A DNA stretch of 64,000 nt from Paracyclopina nana (GCA_019096065.1 JAGUCH010000004.1:1488001-1552000); one strand, 5' to 3'. Numbered from the stretch's first letter, positions 34,301 through 46,271 are shown. Notes: generated from the sequence alone by a model not told the origin. Numbers and translations: made by a program.

Positions 34301-37300
34301 CGATTCTATAAAATATAACATTTAAATTTGATGACTATCAGTACTGCAGTTAATATTGCTTTAAAAATGCTTGAAAAATAATATAGAGACCGAGCCAAAG
34401 TCGTTCATATAGGAGCCCAAGGTTTGGGGACTATTAAGGCTGTCCTCCATTTATCTTGGAAATATTGTATAAATTATGATGCAGCATCTATTTTGACCTC
34501 TGCTGAAGCTAATAATAACAACGACGAGAGAACAATAATGGGGAAATGTCTCATTTTCCTTGCTCAGAAGCTGCAGGTGGCATGACAGGGCACAACCACG
34601 ATGATCTCCTCGTTATTCGAGTTTTGAGTTAATTAAGCTATCAAGAAAGTCCAGTTTTCTTGGCAGCGTTTTTTAAGAGATCCAGGCATTTTTACAAGCT
34701 CAAGCACTATTCGTCGTAATATCTGGGGAATCCTAAATATGGCATTCGGACACATGGGGTGCCTCATGTCTGTGCCTTGATGGATGGCCTCATTCACAAA
34801 CATTTCATTTGAATCAACCACCATCGCAGCACTCGTGACCATCAAATTGCAATACACCGAAGAACGAGGAGGACCCGTGCCCCAACAATTTAAAGAAATA
34901 TTTACCGTGCGCCGATCAAACTCGGGTCTTCGCTCCACCACCAAATTAAGTTCCGAATCGGGCGGTCTCACGGTAAATCGACGGTAGTTGTGAATTCTAA
35001 GGTGTAGTGATTAAAGCGTAGGCCGAGTGGCAGATTTTCAAAGGTCGGAGGCAGGCAAGCGATTTACAGGCGAATTTTGATATTATTTATCGAGAAACAA
35101 TGACGCAAGTAGCAGCAGCAGCATAGTAATGGAAATACCGAAATGTCAAGATCAAAATTGTCATGACTCAATTTTTCAATCTACTTTGCATGAGAGTGCA
35201 CTTTTTTTCCGCCAAAAGATGGGGCGCACAGATTACAAGCTTGGTGGGAGGTCGAGGGAAAATAATGCCTGGCTTTGCTTTTAATTAGGGGGCAATTGAC
35301 GGTAAAAATGTAGGAATCAAAGACGAGCTGAACAACACACGAGAGCATGGGCGCAAAATACATTTGTGTGTGTGTGTGTGTGCGAAATCAAAATATCAGC
35401 AGGTCGTTGACATATGGCGAATTTTTACGGCTTGAAAGTTTGGCAAGCGTGACAGTTCACACTTTAGCGACAAATAATTGTCCCATCAGGTTTTCTGACA
35501 GTTTAAGGACTTTTCAATTACACCCTGCCATTATTGGAAGCTACTCGCTCACGTCGCAGGAATAAAATCCTCTCTCAGGCTATAATATTAAAGATAAGCT
35601 GCTGCTGCTATTTTTAACAGATCTCTACGCTAGCTGGCCTTTAATGGCCGCCTTCCCACATCATCATGAGACACATCAAACGTGCACTAAAAAATATTTT
35701 AAAAGGGATGTTTTGCAAGCCTCGTACTTAAAATTCCTCATTTGCCTTCCTCCCAAATTCGCTGTTTATACATATTATATCCTACTAGGCGTTTGTTTAC
35801 GTTCAAAAAAATAAATCTTTTGTCAAAAATCCGCCAAATTGCCAGAAAGTAAAAAAGCTGAAAAAATCAACTTTTCGGTCTCCAAAGGAAATAATCATGG
35901 GGGAAAACTGCAAAAGCCAAACCGAGCCAGAGAGAGGGTTAATGCGATTCATTTATCTCTATAAACTTTGTTTGCACACTTCTTCCAGCTTTCGCCATTT
36001 GATCTGATTAACCCCTTCTATTCAGGGAAATAATCACGCGAAGGAACTTTTTAATTACTTTTCGCGCTTTCCTCGCGAGGAGAAGAAATGTCACGCGCTT
36101 ATGAAGAAAATGTCGCGATAAAAAGAGATATAAGTGTCAGCTTCATACAGCAGGGATGACCCAAATATGACTAATTTCAACTGTAGATAGTAGGTAGCCT
36201 TTTTGCATCACTACTGCCCTGTTCATGTACTCCCCAAACTCTTTAGGCAAATGCACGAAAAACACCTAAAGAAAGGAGAAAAATTGTCTCAGGACAAGCG
36301 CTAGCTCATACATAAAAAGCAGATCGAATTAAAGCTAACTTGAAAGTAAACAAATATTATTTTGGACATAAAGTGCGCCAAATTTCAAATTTTTCCATCA
36401 AAATCAATTGTTAAATTTCATCTTTTATCAAACAAACGTGATGAAAGCTAGTTCGTTGCCAAAAATACGGAAAACCATGAGACAAAATAGCAAAGATTGC
36501 CATAAAAAACGCTGCTCGGCCCCAAGCTGAACTCGTAGGGAGGCAGTCAGCAGCAGCAGATTCACTTTTCCTTGAGACAATTTTTTCCATGCCTTTTTAA
36601 GGCATTCTTCATACATGAACATGGCCTACGAGTTCGTATAAGATGGAGCGAGGGGGGACATTTGTGATCAACTGATCTTGGAGGGAGTCCTTTGACGGGT
36701 TGCCAAAATTCCTGGTCTTGCTTCACTGAGTAGACTGACTATCTCTGTTGTTGTGACATGACGGCAATATAGTGATCCCATATATATACACTCGCACCAA
36801 GAAAGAAAGAAGGCGCGATAATTCAACTCATCTGGATCGGAACTTTCCTACGCGCGTCTCACGCAACCTCTCATGCGCTGACGCGAAATCCTGGCAACGA
36901 AACTCATTTTTGCAAAACAGAGAGCTAAAACAGCACAATGGACAACTTTGCCACTTTTTGCTGCTTGTAATAATTGAAAGCTGGTTTTTGTGACTCACCA
37001 GGGATGTTCCCGTTTGGTGTGTGAGTTGCTTTTCGTGCTTGCTTTGCTCGTACTTCCACCTGACCGCAGTTTCTTGCGGGGCAGGGACGGTGGGCAGGTT
37101 CACCTGCAGTTGAGGCGAGCCCCCAGAGGTCACCACGTGGTGGAGGTCACTCGGGCTCAGCGAGGCTGGGACTGCCACAGTGATGGTCGTCAGCTGCAAG
37201 CCTCCATGCTGGTTAGCATTGGCGAGGTCGGCCTCGGTGGCAACCTCGTAGACCGCGGTCGTTTCTTCGCCCTCCGAGCCGCCCTGCGAGCTCGAATTGG

Positions 37301-40300
37301 ATACGCGGACCAAATCCATGTTTTTGACACTTGTTGAAACACTTGGCTTAATCGGGCCGAATTTTTGGCAGCCTCACCCAAAACACGCGTTTTACAATTG
37401 GCAAACGTTCTTCTTCTTGACTTGAAGATGGGCCAGATGCAAGTAAGAGCAAGCGAGCTTGCACAGGTGAAAAATTTCCGAGCTAGGGGAGAAATCTCTC
37501 TCGCTCTCTTGGGGAGATGAGGTAGAAAGCTGGCTGCAGTCAGGTGAAGCAAAAGTCTGCTGTGCACGGCTCATAAGCACATGGGCAAGCTCAAGAAAGC
37601 AGTCAAAGCCACTGTGGGGGATGATGCCCACCAAAAAGCCCAATTTTGCATCAACTTCTCACTTGAGAATTTTAAATTGAAAAGATAGCCTTGAAAATGA
37701 GACATCAATCTCAGTTTTATCACAATTATCCAGAGAACTGTTATTAATGGCTTAAAATTGATTTCGGTAGAGAAAATGAGAGGAAACTGCAAAAGCTTTG
37801 GTTTTAGTATAGGAATTGACAACGGCTTAGTCTTGTTTTATTTTCGTAATATTAACTCAGAGTAGCCCACGTGCTGCAGAAGAAGGAAGGAGAGTCCCGG
37901 AATTTCCAGCTATTTTAAAATTCAGATTTCAGCTTCAATTAAAAGCTGCAAACGTGCATTCGTCAAAATCCGTGATGTGCAACATTTATCACAATTGCAG
38001 TTATTTTTTCCTAACTTTTATCGTCGCGCATATGTGATTGATGAAAACCACAAAATGCACCAAATTAGACAAATGGCTCGAGCAGCTTTTAATCATGCAT
38101 GAATTAATATTTCCAGTTCTTTTGTCTAAATAATTTTTAATCCCACTTTTTCCGCCCGCATATGAGAAAAAAGGTTCAATATTCAATGCTAAAGCTGAAA
38201 GCTTCGAGACACGTGGTGATATTGAGCCTGAAGCTGTTTTCGCGAGCCAGTTGCAGTAAAATATTCTCGAAATTCACACTGGGAAAAGTTGGGTTAGAAA
38301 GCACCACGAAGGCTGCGCGCTGACAAACAGATCCGTTCCGCCCATAGCGTCTCAAGAGATGCTGCTGCCCTGAGTGAACGTGAAGTGTAGAGTTGGCCAG
38401 AAAGTTAACTTTTCTCGAACAGAAAAATCTTTTTCACATGTACCCCTAAAATCTTTAAGGCCTGGTTCACCAGCATATTATGGCTGACATAACGGCAAAA
38501 TATCGGAGGGAAATACTGAGAAACTGAGAGTTTAGATACTATTGCAGCATGGCTTTTGGTAGCAAAACACCGAATCCAAAGAGAAAATCTAGAACCAAGC
38601 ATTGAAGATAATGAAGTGGAGAACGACTTTTGGAAAATTGAAAATTGGCACAACAGTAAACTTCAGTTGATACAAAATAAAAACCAGATTAAAATGTAAG
38701 GCTGTTCATACGAAAATTAAGTTACAGCTTCATCAGCATCATTGAATAATGGATCACATCCAATTCAAGCATATGCAACTAACATTTTGTATAAAGAGGC
38801 ACGATAGAAAAATTGAAAGCTTATCAAGATTTGCCCCAAATTTGTCAGTTCGGTTCTTGGCTCAACTAGCTTTGAGGTGCGCCTTCAAACGCTCTATTGC
38901 AAAACTAGATTACCTAAATTAAAATATGATATGAAGGCGACGCAATCAGCCTTTATAAACACAGGCTTTAGTGAGGCAGCTGGACCCAAATGTTGTTCAA
39001 GTCATTTCAAAGCTCACAATATGGACAACAGCAACAGCAGTAAACTGCTTTGACTTTTTTGCCTAATCCAAAAGCTAGAAGCAACTGTGGGTAATTGGAG
39101 ATGCTTTCCACTTGCAGCGAGCACGACTGCAGCTAAAAAAAGCTCGCGCCTTTTAAAAAGTCACTTGGCTATTCATCCCTGAAAGGATTTACTGTTAGTC
39201 ACAAACATTTGGAAATGTGAGCTTCTCCCAAATGAAGCTCGGAAGTTCAGTTGAGTTCCTTCAGACAATGATTTTCAATCAAGAAGAAGTAAGACAAACA
39301 AACACAGATGAAAGACGTTTTTGGTCATGCTACTAAATTAATGAGAGCTCAATTAGAGAAAGGGTCAACTTGCGAATAGTAATTGAATAGATTAAGCCTG
39401 ATTAAATCACTCGCGTCCGACTTCAGAGTGAGTAGAGCATCATATGATACAGGGATTTTCTTGGCGATGTTCACCGCGTTTTGCTGCCAATAAATACGAC
39501 AGACATAAACACCGCTGAAGTTCGGGGTCAGGATTCCCTCAGAAAAGTAGACAGCATCGTTGAGCTACTTTTCTTGGCAAATGATCATCATCAACTTAGT
39601 ACTTGGAAATTGCGTCACTAACCTACAGCTTTGATTAGAAAGTATGACTCATCCTGCACAAAAAGGGAGAGACTTCCGAATTAGCCAGCTTGCCTTAAAG
39701 ATGGCTGTCATTGGTCTATTCCTTGAAAATTTACAAATAAATATAGAATAATAAATTAAGCAATGCTCAATTATTCAAAATTAAAATTTTTCTTAAAATG
39801 AGGAAAAACTTTTGTAAGGTTTTGAAAAAAAAATTCCAAGTTAAAAAAAAGACCAGGATAGGTGATTTTTCATGTAAGGCTGTGACACAGAGGTCATTAC
39901 TTATCCCAAGAATTGCATAAAAGCATGCTTAGTTCCAATACTTGCCACCAGGGGCAGCACTTACAGTACACAATCTCCCATGGGAACTTTCCACCCTTTC
40001 ACTAGCGCCACCTTAATGCAAACCATGGAAGTTGGGACAAACCTAGAAAGCCTTCAACGCCCTTCATATAAATGTACTTCTAGCTAGGTTAAAAAATACG
40101 TAATTGACCCTTTTTGGCAACAATTGCCAGCCATAAGTAACAAGACGTCGACATGGTTTCTGCAATAATTGCTACCAAATTAAACTGATGATGATACGAC
40201 AAGTTATGAGTTTTCCCACGTAAGATCTAATTTACGACTTTGACTTACCAGACCCAAGCTCGAGGAGTCCAAAGTGGCTACAGCAGCTCCAACTGCGGTT

Positions 40301-40427
40301 GATCTATTTCCGTGGTACACATTATTATTGTTGTTGCTGCTGCTGTGATGTTGCTGATGATGGTATTGACACAATTGATCCGAATTGTTCTCGCCATGGG
40401 CGAAAAAAACGCCACCACCTGTCATGC
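16389..40427 (-). CDS. NfI: Nuclear factor I transcription factor, copy 2
   Basis: Exons in transcription order: alternative first exons 40249-40427 or 36999-37319, then 27166-27321, 25386-25577, 25134-25317, 23414-23488, 20122-20217, 18325-18522, 18026-18238, 17726-17944 (or to 17968), 17327-17644, 17124-17266, 16389-16934 (stop 16389-16391). All joins keep phase. With the 37319 start the product is about 886 residues. Residues 108-284 form the NFI DNA-binding domain with [34 protein letters not shown] and C-x4-L-C. About 167 of 177 residues match copy 1. Then come [23 protein letters not shown], a [18 protein letters not shown] exon matching vertebrate KRLKSVEDEMD...[15 protein letters not shown], and a Ser/Asn-rich tail of about 180 residues. 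The 9.7-kb first intron holds the shared non-coding block. It is convergent with copy 1 and divergent from Raf. Confidence 0.9.
17726..17968 (-). CDS. Probable cassette exon of NFI copy 2
   Basis: This is an open exon with donor GAAG|GTGAGA at 17726. Two acceptors fit phase 1, at 17968 (after CTGAG) or 17944 (after GTAAAG), and both are pyrimidine-poor. It reads through [20 protein letters not shown] and ends [10 protein letters not shown]. Both ends are phase 1, so skipping leaves the frame intact. No counterpart was found in copy 1 or recalled from other NFI proteins, so it may be an optional low-complexity insert. Confidence 0.5.
18523..27165 (-). other. Introns of NFI copy 2 between exons 2 and 7
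   Basis: Introns 18523-20121, 20218-23413, 23489-25133 and 25578-27165 carry no further supported exon. They contain one copy of a dispersed repeat (about 23669-24066) and AGRTGGCGC-type sites at 19584-19592, 20529-20537, 26707-26715 and 26981-26989. Two GC-richer patches each have CACGTG near a CCAAT box (22472-22482 and 26939-26967). Two plus-strand frames of about 90 and 156 codons (19832-20107, 20544-21014) have no recognisable domain. Confidence 0.55.
23669..24066 (+). mobile_element. Dispersed ~400-bp repeat, copy A
   Basis: It matches 36206-36624 in the same orientation along most of its length. Shared words include CCTGTTCATGT near the left edge, ATGCACGAAAAA, GGAGAAAAATTGTCT, AATCAATTGTTAAATTTC, CAGTCAGCAGCAGCAGATTC and ATACATGAACA at the right edge. 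The edge words CCTGTTCATG and CATGAACAAGG are inverted relative to each other, as in a non-autonomous DNA transposon. No clear target duplication was seen and the left edge is uncertain by about 15 bp. No coding capacity is evident. Confidence 0.6.
28188..28268. promoter_or_regulatory. Convergent pair of CTCF-like motifs
   Basis: At 28183-28196 the plus strand reads CCACCAGGTGGCGC, which fits the CTCF core consensus CCASYAGRKGGCRS at every position and includes the arthropod-type AGGTGGCGC. About 70 bp on, the minus strand at 28260-28273 reads CCACCAGGCGGCGC, one mismatch from the same consensus. The motifs face each other across a GGCAGGCAGGCAGGC stretch in intron 1 of NFI copy 2. Binding itself is inferred from sequence only. 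Confidence 0.5.
31316..31775 (+). repeat. Minisatellite mixing 21-bp and 19-bp CAGCTG units
   Basis: About 20 units alternate irregularly between CTGAAATCAGCTGACTGCAAG (shown as a 21-bp period) and the 19-bp ATGAAATCAGCTGACTAAG. Both share GAAATCAGCTGACT. The mix suggests two founder units shuffled by slippage or unequal exchange. It lies in intron 1 of NFI copy 2. Confidence 0.8.
32487..32565 (+). repeat. Short array of CAGCTGATTGTTTAC
   Basis: CAGCTG starts at 32487, 32507, 32527 and 32551. Units one and four read CAGCTGATTGTTTAC, and the middle ones are variants. The unit matches the one in the NFI copy 1 array (9431-9610) except for one base. It is preceded by a TA dinucleotide run at about 32427-32440. 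Confidence 0.65.
34648..34830 (-). promoter_or_regulatory. Conserved block and 18-mer shared with NFI copy 1 (locus 2)
   Basis: 34741-34830 on the minus strand aligns with 2587-2674, and 34648-34665 is the exact 18-mer found at 2877-2894. Order and orientation relative to the NFI gene are the same at both loci. An open minus-strand frame (34633-34971) spans both parts but shows no splice signals or domain, and the locus 1 counterparts lie in different frames. It is about 2.2 kb inside intron 1, downstream of the 37319 first exon. Confidence 0.55.
35364..35382 (+). repeat. TG dinucleotide microsatellite
   Basis: A short (TG)n run of about nine units lies in intron 1 of NFI copy 2. Nothing else notable surrounds it. 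Confidence 0.8.
36206..36624 (+). mobile_element. Dispersed ~400-bp repeat, copy B
   Basis: This is the second copy of the family seen at 23669-24066, same orientation, diverged by substitutions and small indels. Edges carry CCTGTTCATGTAC and, inverted, ATACATGAACATGG. It lies in intron 1 of NFI copy 2, about 400 bp from the donor of the 36999-37319 exon. Confidence 0.6.
36999..37319 (-). CDS. Alternative first coding exon (1b) of NFI copy 2
   Basis: ATG at 37317-37319 opens 107 codons and ends CCCTG|GTGAGT in phase 0, which joins directly to the DEFHP exon at 27321. No acceptor is seen just upstream of the ATG, so this looks like a true first exon with its own promoter. The peptide is acidic near its N-terminus (GSEGEE), then hydrophobic/Ser-Pro rich. 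It resembles neither exon 1a nor the first exon of copy 1. Confidence 0.7.
37320..40248 (-). other. Region between alternative first exons of NFI copy 2
   Basis: It includes the probable promoter of exon 1b on its low-coordinate side. No further exon, repeat or RNA gene was recognised. A CTCF-like AGGTGGCGC lies on the minus strand at 40005-40013, and CCACCAGGGGCAGC at about 39944-39960 is a one-base-short look-alike. Confidence 0.5.
40249..40427 (-). CDS. Alternative upstream exon (1a) of NFI copy 2
   Basis: ATG at 40423-40425 opens 59 codons containing a His/Gln/Ser/Asn-rich stretch (YHHQQHH, five Asn). It ends GGTCTG|GTAAGT in phase 0, compatible with the DEFHP exon. A good acceptor, CTCTTATAG|GC, lies two bases before the ATG, so at least one further non-coding 5' exon should exist upstream, probably in 40428-46446. 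Confidence 0.65.
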
Positions 40428-41722
40428 CTATAAGAGAAAAAAAGAGAGAATTATGTAGATTTCAAACAAATGTCATCATCGCAGACGTGTGAAAACGAAA
40501 TAACGACAGCTCTGCGGTCATCAGCTAATGATCCATTTCGGGAAAATGGCAACGATTAAGTGGATATTGGACGATTTGCTACTCACACGAATACTGAAAA
40601 CGCGACAATTGCCACTGCCGTGCCTTTGTTTACTGTTTACTATTTTGTTTTCATGTTTCGAACGGAAACTGAGATATTTCGCTAAATCGACGCGGGTCAA
40701 AATAAATTCTGCGAGCCTGCATCGCAAAGCACTTGAAGAATTGTCAGGTACAGATCATTGATAATTTTTCCTCAAAAAATATTCTCCCCTTTTATTCCCA
40801 TTGATTTTGTAGGTTTAAAAATTGCATTTTTGGTAGTATTTTTTTTGGAAATTTTCAGAAGTACATATCTTGTCCTTTCTTTGGCCATATTTCAAAATCT
40901 TGAGGAGCCAGCTGTGCTATGAGCCAATGAATCAAATGATTTATGACCAATGCTGATTTCAGCCTTAGCACTTAGGGGGTCAAAAGTAAAATTAAGTGGG
41001 CAGTAAATAAAAGCTAAAAAAATCAATTTATCATTGAAATCAGATAACTTGAGAAAGAATTTTTCCTAGAATCATGATTTTTTTCAAAGGTAACAATGCA
41101 CCGAATCAGAGAGGCTGGTAAAAAGTATCAATTGCAGGCCCGAGCGATTTGTAATTCGCTCTGCTCAAAAGGAAGTGGTTAGGATGCATTTTGTAGGAGC
41201 AGCAACAATCATTCATCATGATGTATGCTGATTTTTGGGAGAGAAAACCGGCGTTAAAAAGTCATTAGTCGACATTTTTTGCCACACATGAAGCATAAAA
41301 GAGAAGAAGGCTCTTGGAATAATTATCTCTAAAGTGTTTAACGGAGACGATTTGTCGTTTTGACGTGGATGGACCTCCCCTTATGTGGTAAAAAATCGAC
41401 CCCGAAGAATGCATAAATAAACAACAATGACTGGGCAGATACGCGCGGCAACAGCTGTTGTTGGCAAGGCAAAAAATCCCGACTTGAAATGAAGAGCATA
41501 TAAATCAAGAAAAGTGCAATCTGTGAAAATTAAGAATTTTGTGAGCAACGATTTCCCGAAATCAATTTCTTAGAGAGACGCGCGGGTTTCAAGCACTCCT
41601 TTTCTCACCACCCAGTTATCGCACAATTTCCTGGTGCAAATGAATCACCTCCAAGGGTTGTTCTGATATGTATAAATTCCCATTTCCTCACTCCGCTATG
41701 TATACATTTTGTACCGTTTTTA

Positions 41723-41822
41723 GCTTGACCCCCTTGCGCGCTTTTTGTTGACATCCGTCAAGCTGAGACTCGCCCTACCTAACTCCTAACTAGGAGGGAC
41801 ACTCAGTTTTTTGGGGTCAAGC
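41723..41822. mobile_element. 100-bp MITE-like inverted-repeat element
   Basis: Ends GCTTGACCCC and GGGGTCAAGC form a perfect 10-bp inverted pair. They are flanked by TA at 41721-41722 and 41823-41824, and the pairing extends one or two bases into the flanks. An inner CTCCTAACTAGGAG palindrome is present. This fits a very short mariner-type non-autonomous element. Confidence 0.55.
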
Positions 41823-44800
41823 TAAATTCGGGCAACTTTTGGCAAACCAGCGGTTTTTCAATTACATTATCAGAGCTTTAATTCCATCACTACCATTCTG
41901 CTTCCATTGAAAAGCTCGCGCAAATTAGGGCATCTTTCAGTGCATTTTTTCATACCCGATCGATATTTCATGTTTGGCCATTCTCATCTCATATTTACAA
42001 CCCTATTTCCTGAGCCCAAGTTTGAGATCTGCCGCCAAAGGCCAATTGCTCCAACATAAATCTGCACTAGTTTGAAAAAAGAAGCTGCTGCTGCTTCTGT
42101 AGCTGCATCAGCGAGAAAAGTTGGAATTTGTTTCCTCGTGCATTTGCTATATGGTATTGGTGATGCCGAGAACAAAAGGGCCAAGACAGGTCGCTTTGTG
42201 GCTGATGGCAGGGAAATGAAAGCAGTTCTACATGAAAAAGGTGGAGCATTCATTACACACTGTCGCTATAGGAACCCCCTCTGCTCTGATAAAAGAAGTG
42301 AGAACATCAACCAATTTACCAATATGACCCTCTACACCAGCGCCGCCACAAACTAGCCAGATTTTGAAAATGCTGTCAACTTGCCGCGGACCCCAATTCA
42401 AAAAAGAGGCGGAAAAAGTCATGATTTTTTTGGCTCTGTCCAGTCCAACTGTTGCTGAAACAATTGTCACTGAATCGGTTTGAAGATCCTTGGCAGAGAA
42501 GGACTCTTGCCAAGACTGAGCGGTCTTGTTGGAATTTTGCCCAAAATGCAACAAATATACTGCATGGTAAATATCTGAAGACATTTTTTTGGGGGAAAGG
42601 AGGCCCAGCTTTGCTGGTAAAAAGGCGAGATTGGACAAATATTGATTAGCTACTTTTGTCCCAATCTCAATTGATGCTCAGACAATTGTGCAGATCTACG
42701 CAATGCTATGTAGCATCTGGGTGAAAGTCTGCTGAAGGGGATTGTCCACACCCTCCCATTCTTTGGTTGCTATTATGGGTTTAGCTCGGGCCACTGACTC
42801 CTAAATTTGAGTATCAGCAAAGCCTCTTTTCCGGTGTAGCTTTAATTGGCGCATGCCTGGCTTGGCACAGTTTTCATTCTGCTCTAATGAAAAGCAGCAG
42901 AGTGGTTTATCATTGTAAAATAGGTTAATTTCGCGCGGAAGCTGTGCAATCTCAGAGGTCGCGCAACCTCGCAAAAAATGGCCAGTTTTGCACTGAATTA
43001 TTAAGTGGAAATCAATTGGCTGCGTGGAAGTTTTGTGCGGAAATGTGTCTTATTGGACGATTTATATCCTTTTCATCGAGAGGCCGGTGGTGTGGAGGCT
43101 GGTAGTAACTTTGAATTACCCAACTCAATCTCACAATGGCCACCCTGAGCTAGTTTTTGCTCTGTCCTCGATTAATCCCAAAAAGGAGCTTCTGCGCATC
43201 AGTAATTAAATCCTCACCATCCCGAATGAACTTTAAGCTGGTCACAACTTTCGCCAAAAAGTTGACTTGATTAAATTCTTTTTCTCCCAATTTTGCTGTT
43301 TTTCCAAACGCAAGGGAGTAAACGCTGCTCAGCAAAGAATGCGAGAAAGGGTGGACACGCATCCGAAAAGTAAGCTAAATAAGTGTCCAAGAATACGAAG
43401 AGGTGGTGATGGACGATCCATCTGAGGCACAGTGGGGCATTTTCTATTCTAGATTGTTGTTGTCGAGAAACTTTTCCATGGCAGACCCTTCTCATGTGCG
43501 CACTTTTATGGCGCACTCTCTGATTGTAACAGATGCTAACTTGATGTTTTATTGGTGGTGTTTTCTTGCGGTATTTGTGGCATGGTACGAATGCGAAAAA
43601 TTCATGATTTTATGCATGGCACATCCGAATTTCTTCAAAAGTTGCTTGAAAAAAATCGTCGGTGGCAGATGAGGAGGCGCGAAATAGTCTCATGCACTGG
43701 ATGTGTCAGTTCTAATATCGAAACTCAAGGGACCTGATGTTATAAATCCACATTGACACCAAACAGCTACTACTTTTGTGTGTGTGTGTAGAGACTCCTA
43801 GCTAGAAGGAAATAAATGGACTGCGCGCGTGGACCACCCACCAAAAAATCTTCCGTCCATTTTCAAAATTGAGAAATGATCTTATTTGCCTAAAGAATGA
43901 ATGCGAAGCATGCTAATTGCCAAAGCTCCAAAAATATGTGCTATGCCTCATAACAAATGATTTGACAGCTATCTATTTTGTGGAGTTTCACCTTTAATCA
44001 CACGAGCACGGTTTTTTCTACATAGTAGTAGTACATTTTTTTGCTATTTCTTCTCATCCACGCCGACCACGAGGGGAAAATTAGGCATTTTTGGGAATCA
44101 TGCTGAGCTTTTAAAGGCCCCACCTCTGATGGGCCTGGAAAAAATATCAGGCATGCATTTTTGTGCATACTAATCTACCCCATGCTGACTAGCTACAACA
44201 TCAATATTCAGCAAGAAGTTAACAAAACGTGGTTCGGTCAGAAATATCCATTTTTCCCCAGCAATTTCATTTTTGCTCCATATGATCATCCATGGCTTGT
44301 TAGCCATTTGCCCTCGGCTACTACAGCACACGTACGTCTATATATGTAGTATGGATGATGATGATCAGGCCAAAATTGAGTTTAAAATATCTTATAGGTA
44401 GCACAGGTGTGTGTTTGCTTGAAAATTAGGAAAATGGACCAACCTGTCGGAATTCATATTTCAAAAACGCGAATTGAGTTCTCACAACTCGCGTATGAAA
44501 AATTACAAGGTCCGCCCACCTATTTTGTCATTTCCCCACTTTTCCTTCTAAAAGGATCATCATCAACAAGTCACTACTGTTATGATAAAAAACTAGCTTT
44601 TGAAGTCAATTGTCTTTCGTCTAGTTGGCAGAGCTGCCAAAAATTGTGCCAACTGCATCTTGGCAGCCAAACAAATTCGGGCTTTTTTCCTTTGTCTCCC
44701 ATGCTCAGACATTTAGGAATTTTGCCAAAAATTACGCACCTAATAAAGCGGTCAATGCCAGTTATCGATGTGATTGCGTCAATCTCCATTTTCCGGCCCA

Positions 44801-46089
44801 GGAAAAGCTTGATGAAGTATCAAAAGTTGACATGGGCCCAAATGCAAAAAGCAATGCAAACTACGATATGCCAGAGTGAAATTAGTTTACCCAGCCACTA
44901 AAATCATTGCATATTCACATAGGGAGCAAGATGCGAACCCTGCCTGCTAAATGAGCCTGTTTTTGGCCCCGTTTTGCCCGGAGTGGATATGATATGAAAC
45001 TGTCCACACTAGTCCAATAATTTAACAGAGTGGCAGATGTCACACCCTTGCTGTGCTCCACTAATTAGGCTTTGCATAAATCAATGAAATTCATTAAGAG
45101 TCAAAATTCAAAAAGTTTACTCAGAGGTGGCTCTAATTTTGCATCGTTTTATTGGGGGGAGTAGGTCCAACTTTGAGAAGAAGCCTTTGGCCTCAAAAAG
45201 GCTCCTCTCCTCGTTCATTTGATGATGCTTTTGAAGCGTTTTGGCCTTTGTTTCTTACAAAACATTTCAAAGGTAGAGCGCATAGGGTTGGAACCCAGGA
45301 GGCGATGAATAATTAGTGAGATATGCCGCGACCAAGTTGGATGCATGCATGCACGCGGTAAAAGTTTGCCAATTTCATTGGAAAATGGAGAACTTACCCA
45401 ACAAATAAATGCGTCCAATTAGATTTATCCCACACAAAGTTGTCACTCAACTAAAGGGACAACTGAGATGACTTTGTCTGAGGTCGGATGAACAAAGATA
45501 GAACAACCTCAGTTCCGTGGACGAGGAGAAGGATGGAGAACAAATGCGCGGAGGACGCGCAGCGGCCTCCATTTCTTCATGGTACAAAACGACCGACCGA
45601 CTGCAACCGAACTACTACTCGGAGGCTGCCATACTGCATAACCAATGCAGTGCATATGTATGTACGCATGTATTGTATATAAAAAAATTTTTTGTGAATC
45701 TTACACTCATTGAAAGATGGCTTGCTAAAAAAACCTCCGTTGAAAGTTACCTTTTTTGGATGTAATAAAAATTGAAAATAAACAAATAATTAATTTAAAG
45801 TATTTTTGGTAGGTCTTTACTGATCTTTACAAGTTGCTATTTATGCAGCATTCGCATCGAATTCTAAAACTTTATTGTATTGGTAAAAAGTATAACGCTG
45901 ACAATAAAATTACGATTAGTTTATGGTGCATATTGACGCAATAAAATTGGTCAAAATGAGATTTTCGGATGCTGCGGCGAGCCCTAAATTTTGGTACTAT
46001 TACCAAGCAAGGCGAACATATATGGAAAAATTAGACATATTTTAGTAGGAGGTTGCGTGACTTGATTATAAAATCTAACGAATTTATCT

Positions 46090-46163
46090 GCTAAGAGCGA
46101 GTGCTATCAGACGCCTATTTTTTAGGCGAGCCAATAAAATGATAGCCGATAGAAACTCTTAGC
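46090..46163. repeat. Imperfect hairpin in AT-rich sequence
   Basis: GCTAAGAG at the left pairs with CTCTTAGC at the right, with further pairing of GCTATCA and TGATAGC inside and a small GCCTATTTTTTAGGC stem. It may be a MITE remnant; no target duplication was identified. Confidence 0.4.
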
Positions 46164-46271
46164 AAGGCATTTGAAGCAAACTGAATCCTAAATCCAGTTT
46201 TTGGAAACAAAAATTCAGTTTTAAAACGAGAGCTTGTTGGCATAAGTTGAGAGTTTTAAGCTGTTACTCAC

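Noticed and set aside
34633-34971. 112-codon minus-strand frame spanning the conserved NFI block
   Set aside because: The matching words at locus 1 fall in different frames and no splice sites flank it, so conservation looks non-coding.
39944-39960. CCACCAGGGGCAGC as a CTCF site
   Set aside because: One G is missing from the core compared with CCASYAGRKGGCRS; kept only as a look-alike.
44407-44901. 164-codon plus-strand frame
   Set aside because: No recognisable family, no codon bias or splice signals supporting a gene; overlapping frames are equally open.
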